Of a stretch of 64,000 bases of DNA, positions 35,641-47,745 are shown piece by piece; position 1 is the first letter of the stretch; each line of letters starts with the position of its first letter. The notes under the pieces were generated by a model, which was not told the origin of the DNA, did not search any database, and saw only the letters and a list, made by a program, of their open reading frames with translations. Made by a program: the position numbers and the translations under genes. Source of the DNA: Tolypeutes matacus (Eukaryota > Chordata > Mammalia > Cingulata > Chlamyphoridae); assembly GCA_026826555.1 (NCBI GenBank), contig JAKSZT010054569.1, forward strand, positions 3,896,258-3,960,257, written 5' to 3'.

Positions 35641-36710
35641 AACAAGCAAAATACTGATCGATGGTCACCCAGAAACTCAACTATACATAGTGTGAGCAAT
35701 TTCTAGACCCCTATAGGATGTGTAACAAATCATTCTGGAAAAAATCAAGGGCAAAATTGGCAAACACTAAAATGGCTATTACATGTACATGGATCATTTG
35801 TCAAGTCTTTCCTGGGAATTGTGAGACAGGTCTTTAAAAATCACCATGAAGGTAGAAGAGTTTAGGTAGCGGAGCTGGACAATCAATAAATAATAAGCCA
35901 AATTCAATTAATTTCTTCATCATTTTCAATTTGTAGAAGCAAAACACTTACCAATCAATAAACAACCATTTGGACCTACTAATATAAAATGTCAATTTGT
36001 AGGTTAAAATGGCAGCCTCAAGACTTTGTTAAACTCAATGGCTCTTATATTTTGTTTTGAAAATAACAACAAAAGAAGTGAAATGTGGGATTAAAAATTT
36101 AAAAGAACTCTTGTACATATAAGGTAATAGGAAAGATAATTACATATTTAGCACTTGGACTCATTTGAACTGCTAGTTATTTTAGTCCACACACTACATT
36201 TTAGCTCTTTTGCCCTATTTTAGTTTGTATAATATATTTTTATTCTACCAGCTATTTTAGACTAGCATTCTTTAAAAAATGCTCAGACAATCCTTACTTT
36301 ATCCCTTCGCAAAGTGCTGATGCTAGAACTAATATAAATTTCTCTTTATTAGCAAAAGGATGATTTATACAACTAAAATTATATTAAAAGACATGTTGAT
36401 CCTAGCACTAATGTAAATTTGTGTTTATCGGCAACAGGCTGATTTACACAGCTAAGTTCATAAAAAAATATAAAAAAAAACTTAAGACTGTAAAAGGAAT
36501 TGGCCACTGGAAACCATAAATAGCACATTACAGACAACCACTGGGCGTTTTTTATTTTGCAATTGAAAGAATAAAGAAAATTAGCAGTTGTTTCTAACAG
36601 CATTGGAAACTTTGGAAGCTAAGTTTCAAGAACTCAGTTTTCAATTTTGCCACAGATTTTCCTTGCAACATGTAAGCTAATCTTCCTCTGTAACACTGAG
36701 TAAATGGTGA
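35641..36710. other. No recognisable feature
   Basis: AT-rich intronic sequence. Confidence 0.55.
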
Positions 36711-36726
36711 TTAAAAAAATAACAAT

Positions 36727-39000
36727 AGTTAGTCTTTCAATCCATGAACACGGAATGTCCTTCCATTTACTTAAGTCTTCTTCAATTGCAATGTTTTATA
36801 GTTATGTGAATACAGGTTTTTTAATGCCCTGGTTAAGTTTATTCCCAAATATTTGATTGTTTTAGTTGCTATTATAAATGGAATTCTTTTCTGATTTTCT
36901 CCATCAGTAGTGTTTAGAAATGCTATTGATTTTTGCATATTAACCTTATACCCCACTACTTTGCTGAATTCGTTTATTAATTCTAGTAGCTTTGATAATT
37001 TTAAGATGTCAATTCTACCCAAACTGATTTACAGATTCAATGCAATCCCAAAAAAAACCCCAACAGCCTTTTTTGCAGAAATCAAAAAGCCAATTATCAA
37101 ATTTATTTGGAAGGGTAAGGGGCCCCGAATAGCAAAAAATATCTTTAAAAAGAAAAAAGAAGTTGGAGGATTCTCACTTCCTGACTTTAAAGCATATTAC
37201 TTAGCTACAGTGGTAAAAACAGCATGGTACTGGTATAAGGACAGACAGATTGACCAATGGAACCTTATCGAGGACTCAGAAATTGACCTTCACATATGCA
37301 GTCGAGGGATTTTTTTGACAAGGCTGTTAAGCCCACCCAGCTGAGCCAGAACAGTCTATTCAATAAATGGTACTGGGAGAACTGGATAGCTATATCCAAA
37401 AGAAAGAAAGAAGACCCCTATTTCACACCTCATACAAAAATTAACTTAAAATGGATCAGAGACTTAAATAAAAAAACAACAACCATAAAACTTCTAGAAG
37501 AAAATGTAGGAAAACATCTTCAAGATCTTGTGGTAGGTGGCAGTAATTAAACCTTATGCCCAAAGCACAAGCAACAAAAGAAAAAATGGATAAATGGGAC
37601 CTCCTCAAACTTCAACACTTTTGCACCGCAAAGGACTATGTCAAAAGGGTGAAAAGGCAGCTGATTCAATGGGAGAAAATATTTGGCAATCACATATCTA
37701 ATAAGGGTTTAATATCCATGATATATAAGGAGATCAAACAACTCAACAAAAATGACAAAGTATCTGATTAAAAATGGGCAAAAGACTTAAAAAACAACTG
37801 TCCAAAGAAGAAATACAAATGGCGAAGAAACACATGAAAAAATGTTCAACATCACTAGTGATTAAAGAAATGCAAATCAAAACTACAATGAGATATCATT
37901 TCATATCTATTAGACTGGCCATTATGAAAAAGTCAGAAAACTGTAAATGTTGGAGAGGATGTGGAAAGATAGGAATGCTTATTCACTGTTGGTGGGAATG
38001 CAGAATGGTACAGCCACTGTGGAGGACTATTTGGCAGTTCCTAAGGAAGTCGAATATAGATTTGCCATGGGACCTGGCAATACCATTGCTAGGTATATAC
38101 CCAGAAGAACTGAGAGCAGTGACGTGAATAGGTATATGCACACCGATGTTCATAGCATCGTTATTCACAATAGCCAAAAGTTAGAAACAACCCAGGTGTC
38201 CATCAACTGATGAATGGATAAACAAATTGTAGCGTATACACACGATGGAATATTATGCAGCGGTAAGAAGAAATGAAGTTATGAAACATATGACAACATG
38301 GATGAACCTGGAGGACATTATGTTGAGTGAAGTAAGCCAGACACAAAAGAACAAATACTGTATGACTGCCCTATTATGAACTAAATATATTATGTGAAAT
38401 ATAAATATATTATATGAAATACAAATATGGGTAGAATTGCATATATAAGACTGTTTTTCTTTGAAGTTGAACAAATATAAGTCAATAGTACAAAATGTTA
38501 ATACAAGATCAAAAAAAAAAAACATTTTACTAAGCGAAGGAGACCAGACACAGAGTATTATATATTGTATGATTCCATTTATATAAAATGTAAATATAAA
38601 TTAATTTATAATGATGAAAGAAGATTAGTGGTTATGTAGGTGTGAGGAAGGAATGCTAAGGGTGTGGAGTCTTTCTTTTTGGAGTAATGAAATTGTTCTA
38701 AACTTTTTAAGATGAATGTACAACATTTTGATTATACTAAAAGCCACTGATTATATACTTTGGCTATAACAGCCAGAAACAGCAGTTATGTACAGTGGGT
38801 AAGCACAGAGGGATTGAGAGGTGAGGAATTTTCTTGTTTGTCTGTTTTATGTTTATTATTATTATACTGAAATAATGAAAATGCTCTAATAATGATTGAA
38901 GTGAACGCACAACTATGTGATTATAGCAAATACCACTGATTGTACATTCTGGATGAATTGTATGTTTATTAATATATATTTAATAAAATTGATTTGTTGT
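36727..39000 (+). mobile_element. L1 insertion with 5' inversion (twin priming)
   Basis: Flanked by ttaaaaa(a)ataacaat (36711-36726 and 39001-39015). 36727 to ~36990 is L1 ORF2 in minus orientation (reads [11 protein letters not shown] and TIKYLGINLTRALKN). From ~36990 on it is plus-strand ORF2 starting at the adjoining codons ([15 protein letters not shown]), continuing to the end of ORF2 (~38130) and the 3' UTR. Long partial frames survive (36910-37344, 37296-37550, 37556-37771, 37774-38127), broken by stops and frameshifts, so the copy is fairly young but dead. Confidence 0.93.
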
Positions 39001-39015
39001 TTAAAAAATAACAAT

Positions 39016-40040
39016 GTAAAAGTTAAGTTATAACCAATATATGAAGAGCAAAAAACAAGTGAAAAATCCTTTCTGAAATCTAGCTCAGACAATGGCTATT
39101 TCTGTGTTTTTAAATTTGAAGTTTCAACAGTTATTCAAAGCAATTTACAATTATTCTGTTGTAATACCAAAGACTGCTTCCATAGCAATCTTTCCTGTAA
39201 GCTGAAATGAGACATTTAGATGCAGCCAAGTGAACAGAATAATTTGATTTTTTTTTTGTCAGTCCTTGGTCAGATCTTTTGGATAGATGTAGAAAATTAT
39301 CTGCTGACCTATGACTGTTAAAATGTCAGCCTTTCTGCCAACTGCCTTAATGGCAATTTCCCCAGCATTAGCAATAAATATGTGCATCCCTTCCTCTTTT
39401 CAAGTTATAGTCTATTGGCAAGCGACTTAAACTAACAAGACTCTGGGATTTGGCAACTTATTAGGTCTAAGCTTTTTTTCTGGCAATAGAAGCTGTATCA
39501 CAAATAGTTCTCTTCTCCTTTTAGAAGTGACAGGTAGATAACTTGAGCAGAATGGATCCCAAACCCAGGTTGCTCTGTAAGGAGAAATGTTACTTCCTCT
39601 CTGAGAGACTGTTCTCTGGTCCATATATAAGTTTTTTATCTGAAATCGACTGCTCCTACATCTTAGATAACTAAAACCTAAGAAACACTCAAGAGTGATT
39701 ATAACTTTAGCTGGCTGACAATCTGGTAAGAGTGATTCTTCAAATGAAGTTAGACAACCAATAGACTACATCTGGAGATGTTCCTTGGCAAATGCATATA
39801 TAGGTACTACATGTCAAAAGGAAAGTAAAAGTCAGTCTAATTAGAATTTCATAACATCTCATACTTCATAAAATGTTATCTAAGTTATATTATTTAATTA
39901 TTCCAAAGTCCCTGTGCAATAAATATAATTCATTTATACTCATTTTAAAAATGAGAAAATTGAGACCTAGAATACTCAAGAACCATGCCTATAGTCATTC
40001 AGAAAGTACTAAAGAGCCAGAGCTCACCCTCAAGACTCAA
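39016..40040. other. No recognisable feature
   Basis: Unique intronic sequence. No splice-flanked coding block is seen. Confidence 0.55.
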
Positions 40041-40041
40041 G

Positions 40042-40270
40042 AGTTCTTCATTCACTCATTAATATGTGTCATGTAAAATGTGAGTGGCACTAGGTTAGGC
40101 ACTGCCAATGTAATGAGGAAGACAGATCTAGTCCCTACCCCTTGCGGAGCTGATAGTCAAGAGGGCGAGTCAGACTTTAATCAAAATAATCACTAATTAC
40201 AAACTGTGGTAAATGCTATTAAAAGAGTGCTCTGAGAACAAATGCCAAGAAGATCTGACCTATCTAGGAT
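40042..40270 (-). repeat. L2 fragment, antisense
   Basis: 'ggcactaggttaggcactgc', a diverged middle and 'gtggtaaatgctattaaaag' match reverse L2. Confidence 0.7.
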
Positions 40271-40494
40271 TTGGGGCTCATTTGAAGTAAACTTTTAAAA
40301 GTTGAATCAAAAGACTATATGAAAAAATAAACAACAAATACCAGTCGGGAAACGTCTGAAGTAGAAGAGCAATGAAAGGGGACTAGCTACGCCAGGTAGG
40401 AAAGCATAGGATAAAGACACAATTACAGTAATGTAGTACTGATGGTTAATCAACAGACAGATAATGGAAAAAATGAAGCCCTTAAAGAGGTCCA

Positions 40495-41060
40495 AATACA
40501 TTTTGAATAGGATTAATGGTATTGGGACAACTGGGTAGGCATGTAGAAAAAAAAACAAGAAAGTTGGATCCATATTTCATACCATATCTCAGGATAAAAG
40601 CCAAGTGGATTAATAAGGATTTGCAAAAATAAATAAATAAATAAGGATTTGCAAGTAAAATCTGAAACCATAAAGAGGAAAACACTGAAGAATGCCTTTA
40701 TAATCTTGTAGTGGAAATGCCTTTCCAATATGACTCCAAATTCAGATAACATAAAGAAAAAGATTGGAAAATTTGACAACTTAAAAACAAAAATCTCCTG
40801 CTCAGCAAAGTCAAAGGACAAGTGACAAACTGAAGAAAATGCATTTGCAACTCTTTCACAAAGGACTAAAGTCCCTAATGGGGGAAGAAAAAGATGAAAA
40901 ATTCAATAAAAAACAGGCAAAGGATATAAGAAAACAATTGGTTTTTTAAAACGTAAGAAAAGATGTTCATCATCATTCATAATAAAAGGAATGCAAATTA
41001 AAATTACACTGAAATACAATTTTGCACCTAACAGACTGGCAGAAATCTATCAGTACACTA
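40495..41060 (+). repeat. Old L1 ORF2 fragment
   Basis: 'ggtattgggacaactgggta', 'aaagccaagtggattaataa', 'atgttcatcatcattcataa' and 'gcaaattaaaattacactga' match the C-terminal L1 ORF2 order. The copy is heavily decayed. Confidence 0.75.
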
Positions 41061-41895
41061 AAAATATCACTGCACTGTCTTCTGGCCTCCACTGTTTTTG
41101 ATGAGAAGTCAGTGATGTCTCAATTCATTGTTGCCCTGTATATAAAGTATCATATTTCTCTGGCTACTTAAGATTTTCACCTTATGTCTGGTTTTCAGTA
41201 TTTTGCTATGATGTGCCTAAGTTTAATTTTCCCTTACATTTATCCTGGTTGAACAGGTTGTTCAGCTTCTTGAATATGTAAATTTGTCTTTCACCATATT
41301 TGGGAATATTCTGGCCATTTTTCCATCAAATGTTTCTGTTCTCTTTCTTTCTACTCTCTTCTACTTCTGGGACTCAATTTTCATGTATATTAAACCTTTT
41401 TGATATTGTCCAATAAGTCCCTGAGGCTCTGTTGATTTTTTAACCTCTCCTTTCTCTGCCCTTCAGATTGGATAATTTCGATTGATCTATTTTCAAGTTC
41501 TCTGGTTCTTTTTTTTTCTGTCATCTCAGATCAAGAGTTGAGGCCATATAGTGAATTTTTCATGTTATATTTTTCAGTTCTAAAAGTTCCATTTGAGTCT
41601 TTTCATAGTTTCTATTTCTCTGCTAAGATACCCTGCTTTTTATTCATTATGAGCATATTTTCCTTTACATTCTTGAGCATAGTTGTAATAGATGTTTTAA
41701 AATCCTTAACTGTTAATTCCAATACCTGGGTCTTCTTGGAATCATCCTCAATTAATTACCTTTTCTCTGGAGTATGTCACATTTTTCTGCTTATTCCTAT
41801 GTTTGGTAATTTTGACATCATTCAAAAAAATGCACTATAGAAACAATTGATTCTGTTATGGTCCTCAAAAAGTATTGATTTTTTTTAATTTCAGT
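41061..41895 (-). repeat. L1-like antisense fragment
   Basis: 'tggcctccactgtttttgat' then gagaagtcagtgatgtc, 'ggttttcagtattttgctat' and 'cttctactctcttctacttc' form a known antisense old-L1 text. The exact subfamily is uncertain. Confidence 0.5.
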
Positions 41896-42179
41896 CAGTC
41901 CAAACCAATAGGACTATGGGTTTTCAACCTCAGTTTTTGCCATCGAGCATGCCAACTGGGACCTATACTTAGGCTAAAAGCCATACAAAATGAGATACTT
42001 GCCAATGCATTCCCTTCTTCCAAGTATCAACACCTGTAAAGTATCTGCCTGCTTTTGATCACTCTCCAGTACCTTTAGGCAGATGATTTTATATTTTGTC
42101 CACAGTTTACTGTCGTTATTTGTAGATTAGTCCAAAAGGAGCTACTTGGCCATTAGCAGAAGAACCACACAGAAATCTA

Positions 42180-42780
42180 CAAATATGTTAATAAACTACT
42201 ATCAAGACTATGGAGAAACAGCCACTCTCATATATTGTTGCTGTGTTAATGCATTGAAATAAACTTTACCATGAGCATTTTGGTGATAAAATTATAAACA
42301 AAATATTTGTTCCATCAATTCTACTTCTAGTTATTTATCTTAGTTATACTTAAATACATGCAAAATGGCCTATGTACAAGATTATGTGTTACAGTAGTGT
42401 TTATAATAGCAAAAGATTAAAAGCAACCTTAATGTCCAACAATAGAGTTCAAATTAAATAAATTATGATTTAATTACATGATGTAATAATGTACAATTAT
42501 AAAAGAGAATGAGGGAGTTCTCTATGTATCTAGCTCTCTATGTAGAGTTATAGTAAGCCAAAAAGCAAGGTGCAAAATGGAGTGTATAATATGTTTCACT
42601 TGCATGAAAAGGAGGAAAATAAAACATATATTTGTATTTGCTTATAAATACAAAAAGAAACTCTGAAAAGCTACACTAGAAACTAATTACAGTGCCTACC
42701 TGGGGTGGGAAAGGGAAAGGGATTATGATGGATACAGAACAACAATGGGAGACAGACTTTTCACTATATACCTTTTTTTA
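42180..42780 (+). repeat. Old L1 3' end
   Basis: 'gccactctcatatattgttg', 'taatgtccaacaatagagtt', 'atgatgtaataatgtacaat' and 'gcctacctggggtgggaaag' match an old L1 3' UTR. Confidence 0.7.
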
Positions 42781-42806
42781 TATTTTTATTTTTAACAATA
42801 TATTAC

Positions 42807-43360
42807 TGTGGCAGTTTGAGATTATTTATGAACCCCCCAAAATATAAGGATTATGTTTGTAAACTGGTCTGTTCCTCTGGGCATGATCCCCTTTGACTGT
42901 ATTAGACTCAGCTGAGATGTTTTTGAATAAACTATGTTAAGATTAGGGCTTTGATTCAATGACGTCAGTAGGGTATAACTCAGGATTGATTCCCCACCCC
43001 CTTGGTGGGCTATATAAATGGACACTCACAGAAGAAGACACAGAAGAGAACTTGGTCATTTCGGTCCTGCCATGTGACAGAAAGAAAAAGGCTCAAACAG
43101 CTAAAGCCCTGGGAAGAGAGACAAGCTCTATGCCAGCCTGAAGCTGAGAGAGAGGAAGGCTGAACCCTCGTAGAGATCGGCAACCATCTTGTTTCAACAC
43201 GTGGCAACAAACTTTGGTGAGAAAATACCTCTTATGATACCTTGAGTTGGACTCTTTATGGCCTTGTAACTATAAGCTTTTACCCCAAATAAATACCCTT
43301 TATAAAAGCCAACAGATTTCTGGTACTTTGCATCAGCACCCCTTTTAGCTGACTAATACA
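42807..43360 (+). mobile_element. Solo LTR of the 'TGTGGCAGTTTG..GACTAATACA' family (reference copy)
   Basis: 554 bp, TG..CA, with a perfect 5-bp duplication attac at 42802-42806 and 43361-43365. It has a TATA-like ctatataaatgg near 43010 and a poly-A signal aataaa near 43289. The 5-bp duplication points to an ERVL/MaLR-class integrase. Confidence 0.9.
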
Positions 43361-43429
43361 ATTACCCACTCAAAAATAAATAAAAGGAATTTAAGAATTA
43401 AAATTAAAAGTGTGTACAGTGAGATGTTC

Positions 43430-43560
43430 ACAATTAATTAGTTCACTCATTCAACATACATTTACTGAACACCTACTGTGCCAAATAATGGAGAGCTTAA
43501 GACAAAATACAGTCTCTCTCTTCAAGGTACTTAAAGTCTTTTTGAAAAGAAAGACAAACA
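43430..43560 (-). repeat. L2 3'-end fragment, antisense
   Basis: 'tttactgaacacctactgtg' and ccaaataatggagagctt match reverse L2. Confidence 0.65.
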
Positions 43561-43574
43561 AAATATGCTTTGGA

Positions 43575-43930
43575 AATAATTTAGTCAGGACTCTTAGTTT
43601 CGAGTGACAGAATCCCAATTCAAACTAACTTGAGCAAATAAAAGATAATGTATTAAAACTGATTAAAAGGATATGGAATATGTCATGACACCTAAGAATA
43701 CAAATTCAGCCCAGCTTCAGTTCCAAGGACTCCAACACCCTCAGAATTTTCTCTCTCTTATCTCTGCTCCTCTCTGTGTTTCATTCTATTTTCTATAAAT
43801 TTATCAGTTTATGCTTCTCTTTATTAGACGATATGAGAAAAAAGCCTCTAGTTACAGAGAATCTGATCTCATTCTCTCAGCACTAACTCTAAATTCCCAG
43901 GGAAGAATTCTGTTTGGCTTACATGCCTGC
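43575..43930 (+). repeat. Mammal-wide old repeat, unnamed
   Basis: 'gtcaggactcttagtttcga' gtgacagaatccc, then a pyrimidine-rich ctctgctcctctctgtgttt. It is the same pattern as 10311-10495. Confidence 0.4.
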
Positions 43931-45067
43931 CTGATCTAATGAACACCATATCCACAGTCCTTTGTAGTAAATAAGTTAGTGGTACCAGAAATTTATTGAA
44001 GATAATTGAAAAATGAGAAATCTTTTTTGGGAACAAATCGAGTCACATGTATGTTTCCCAAAAGTCATTTAAAAAAAAAATCTGATGAGTTTTCTTACAG
44101 AACACTTAAAATATAGGATCCTTCATCTTTTTCCTTTTACTACATGAAGAGAAGATTTTAAAAATCCAAGTCAGCTGGTCCTCTGAAGCCACTTGTAGAT
44201 TCCTGTCATGCCAAGAATACTGGGCAAAGGGTGTTCTCTACATTGAATTGGCCATTGGAGAACTGAGACAAAATACCCAAGATTTCAGAATAAACAATGC
44301 CCCCAAACACACAAGAGGATGGTGCAATGCTAGTCCTTCCTGCACATACTGCTCTGTAATAAGTAGGCAAAGGAAACGGAAAAGAATTCCGCTGTGTTTC
44401 ATAAGCTTCCGTAACACAAGGTCCTTTCAATTTGATGCAGCCACTGCTGAAGGAAACTTGAATTTTCTACTCACATTTCTATTATTTAAATACAATAATA
44501 AAGTTATTTTTAAATGCCAGTAAAACTGGAAGTTATCATGTTCACCTTTAATGTCTTGAATTTTAGATAAACACACAGATACTTTTTTATAAATGAGGCA
44601 AAAACCTGAGTTACGAACTACTGTGAACAAGATTCTAAGTACTCCCACTGATTCAATATAACAAATTCCATTAAAAAAAAACAAAAAACAAAAAATGTGA
44701 GAACCTGTTATGAGTTCATTTATTTTAAATCATGTTCAATTCAATAATATTTTCAAGAGGATAAAACCAAAAACAAATAAATCTCATCAAGTCCTTAGAG
44801 TATGCGATACTACACCCTTTTCAAAGGAGTTTCCACAAGTTTATCCCTAGCTGGCTATAAATCAAATGTCATTAGGGCATAACTCCCAAGCAGCATAAAT
44901 TAAAGGGAGATTATGAGAGGGTTCGCTTGCATTCCCTGCTAAATATGGTTGACTGGCATCACCAGAATATCTACTATATCCTCAGCCAGGAGTGAAAGGC
45001 CATCGACTTCCAGATGCTCCAGACACTTTGATCCCCCTCTTAGCACTTTTATCCTCCTCTCCCATCA
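43931..45067. other. No supported gene
   Basis: A 91-residue plus frame at 44248-44523 has no recognisable domain. 'aataataaag' and an A-rich stretch (44671-44696) lie downstream. See findings. Confidence 0.45.
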
Positions 45068-45075
45068 TTTTAGAC

Positions 45076-45394
45076 CAATGCTGTCCAAGACAAAGATAAT
45101 GCAAATGACAAATGTGAGCCACAAAAGTAATTTAACATTTCCTAGTAGGCACATTTTAAAAAAGAAAAAAGAAACAGGTGAAATTAATTTTAATAATATC
45201 TCCATATATCCAAAATATTATTTCTACATGAAATCAACATAAAAATTATTAATGGGAAATTTAACATTTCTTTGGTACTAATTCTACAAACTTTGTTATA
45301 TATTTTATAATTGCACACATATCAGTTTGGACTAGCCACAGTTCAAGTGCTCAATAACCAGATATGGCTTGTGGCTCCTGTATTGGCAGCACAG
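45076..45394 (+). mobile_element. hAT-type DNA transposon, non-autonomous, complete
   Basis: It has near-inverted ends caatgctgtccaa and ttggcagcacag. The 8-bp target duplication ttttagac (45068-45075)/ttttagat (45395-45402) is typical of hAT elements. Internal text 'gaaacaggtgaaattaattt' and 'tggactagccacagttcaag' is mammal-wide. Confidence 0.88.
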
Positions 45395-46721
45395 TTTTAG
45401 ATATTTTTCCATTATTATTAATACCTATATTAAGTTATATATTCCCTGTCACAAGTACGAGACGACCTACTTAAGCTACCAAATACCATGAACTTGGAAT
45501 ACTCCTGATAGGTAGATTGAAAAATGTCACCAGGCAGGTGAGAATATTTATGGGACCTACTACTTGTGCCAGCTAATGTGTCATTTTTCTTCTTCCTCCA
45601 CTGTCTAAATCTACTCTTACTTCTTCCTTTCCATATTCCTTTCTGTTATCCTGAAATTTGTCCTTCTATCCTCAGAAATCCATCAAAACTACTTCTGGAA
45701 AGATGAGCAACACCCAGTTTCTTGAAAAGTAACTTTCAGTGGACTTCTGGGGAAAATCGTGGAGGAGGGAGCTCCAGGACTCAGGCCTTCCACCAAAACA
45801 ACTATTAAACAGGCAGGAACTGTCTGAAACAACTTTTGAAAACTTCTGGAGGCTAGAAATACACAGTATAGCATCCAGGGAAGAGCAGGAGGAAGAAGCT
45901 AATAAAGTATGGTAAAGAACAGTAAACTGCTCTCTCTTTGAGGCAGCTACTAGTGCCCATCCCCCACTCATACAGCAAGCTGCCTTGGGGTCTAATTCCT
46001 GGCTAGCTCACTGGTGACAGAAAGTGGCATAAAAATCCTCTTCTCCAAGCACAGAGATGGGCACTGCCTAACACTGCTCAAGGCTTTTGATGAGTGAATT
46101 TGGATCGCTAGGGACCCAGCTCTGTTTCAACACAATAACAGAGGCAGCAGCCACTGTTATTCCATCCTCCCAGGAGGGGTGGAATATAAAGCAGCACTTC
46201 CTCAGGGCTGTGGTGACATTAGGACGAAAGTCTGCATTTGCAGGGCAGGAAAAGAAAGCTCAGTTTTGGGGAGTGATCGAAAAACCCTTGTCACCTTTCC
46301 TGATGAGAAAACTTGGAGCCAGTCTGCGCCCCCTTCATGGGTCCCTGGCCTTGTTTTGGCTGGAAAAGTCTGACTTGAAAAACCTCTCCAGGGTGACCCT
46401 CCTCCCAGAATATGCCCTCCAGGTAAAAGCACCCTTAGACAACAAAATGAGTGTAAAAACCTGTGAAGGCAGACAGTTGAGGCAAAGCCTTGCCTGCTTC
46501 AAACAGCAGAGAGAGAGGTCTGTCTCCTGGGAAACAGGGGGGACAACCAAATTCCTGTAAGCAGGGGAACTCCAAAACAACTAACAAGCAAAACCCCAGG
46601 ACAAGACAAAGGCACAGAAAGACAAGAAAAACACTGTACACTGCATTCGCCATGGGCAAACTGAAGCAGGCTTCATATAAGGAATCAGTAGATGGATCTG
46701 AAACCTGGCAAGTCCACGCGG

Positions 46722-47394
46722 ACACTGATACCCCCAAGATGGCTGCTGGAAGAGCCTTACAAGATTTCCACCACCCAGAATGACATTCCCAGAGATTCCC
46801 AAGAGATTCTCCAATATCCTCCAAGGATTTATCATTGGCCCCGCCCGGGGGAATGATGGGTGGGGTAATCAGTCAAAACAACAAACACCTGGGACTCCTC
46901 TCATGCCATTAGCAAAGGGATGGAATGATAAACAATAAAAAAAAAATTTTTTTTTAATAAAAAAAATTAAAACTCAGGGGAGGAGGAGTGTGGGGAAGAG
47001 GAGGAAGAGGATGCAGAGGGAAGGGGATGGGGGCAAGAAGCAGACGCAAAGGTCAAATCACTCTCCTGCCCCTGCTCCTGCTCGCCGTGGCTCTTGCCCT
47101 GCTGCTCCCGGCCCTTGTGGCTTCTGCACCCCGCTCTCGCTGTGTCCCCCCTGTGCAGATCAACACACAAGTAAAACCTGGGCATTTATAATCTATAATG
47201 GGAAATTGTGGTCTATAAATTAGCCCTCTTTATCACTCTTCAACCCCTTACCCTCTACCGGGAACCCGTGATCTGCTATTTTCTCCAGTTTCTCATGCCT
47301 CCCTACCTTAATAAATTACTGGCCTAACTAACCTGACGTGCTCTGAAATTCATTCTGCAGCATAAGTCAAGAACCTAGATTAAATCCGGTAACA
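46722..47394 (+). mobile_element. LTR-like segment
   Basis: Candidate ends are tgatacccccaagatgg and ..atccggtaaca. It has a CpG/GC-rich middle (ggccccgcccgggggaatga), a polypurine block (46975-47035) and a poly-A-signal-like taataaat near 47308. No target duplication was found, so the boundaries are tentative. Confidence 0.4.
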
Positions 47395-47520
47395 AAACCT
47401 TCCTAATCAGAGAGCTGAGGCTGAAGAAAATCTCTATCTTTTCACCAGCTGGTTACAAAACCAAGCACAAGACCCACAAGGGAATAAAACGCCAGAGTTA
47501 ACACTTTAAAATATTAAAAT

Positions 47521-47745
47521 GGGGGAGCAGATGTAGCTCAGTGATTTGAGTGCCTGCTTCCCATGTATGAGGTCCCAGGTTTGATCACCAGTACCTCCTA
47601 AAAACAAAACAAACAAACAAAAAAACCAACTCTCATTGGGGAGCAGATGTAGCTCAGTGGTTGAGTGCCTGCTTCCCAAGTATGAGGTCCCAGGTTCGTT
47701 TCCTAGTACTTTCTAAATAAATATTAATTAATTAATTAATCAAAT
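47521..47745 (+). mobile_element. Dimeric DAS SINE
   Basis: Two near-identical units ('agcagatgtagctcagtg' at 47526 and 47642) are joined by a (caaa)n linker and accaactctcattg. It ends with an (aatt)n tail. The flanks aatattaaaatg and aattaatcaaatg are similar. Confidence 0.9.

Noticed and set aside
37296..38127. Functional L1 ORF2
   Set aside because: Frames are broken by stops and shifts, and the 5' end is inverted and truncated.
46087..46560. 157-residue plus-strand ORF
   Set aside because: It sits in L1 5'-UTR-like sequence, with overlapping frames on the other strand and no recognisable domain.
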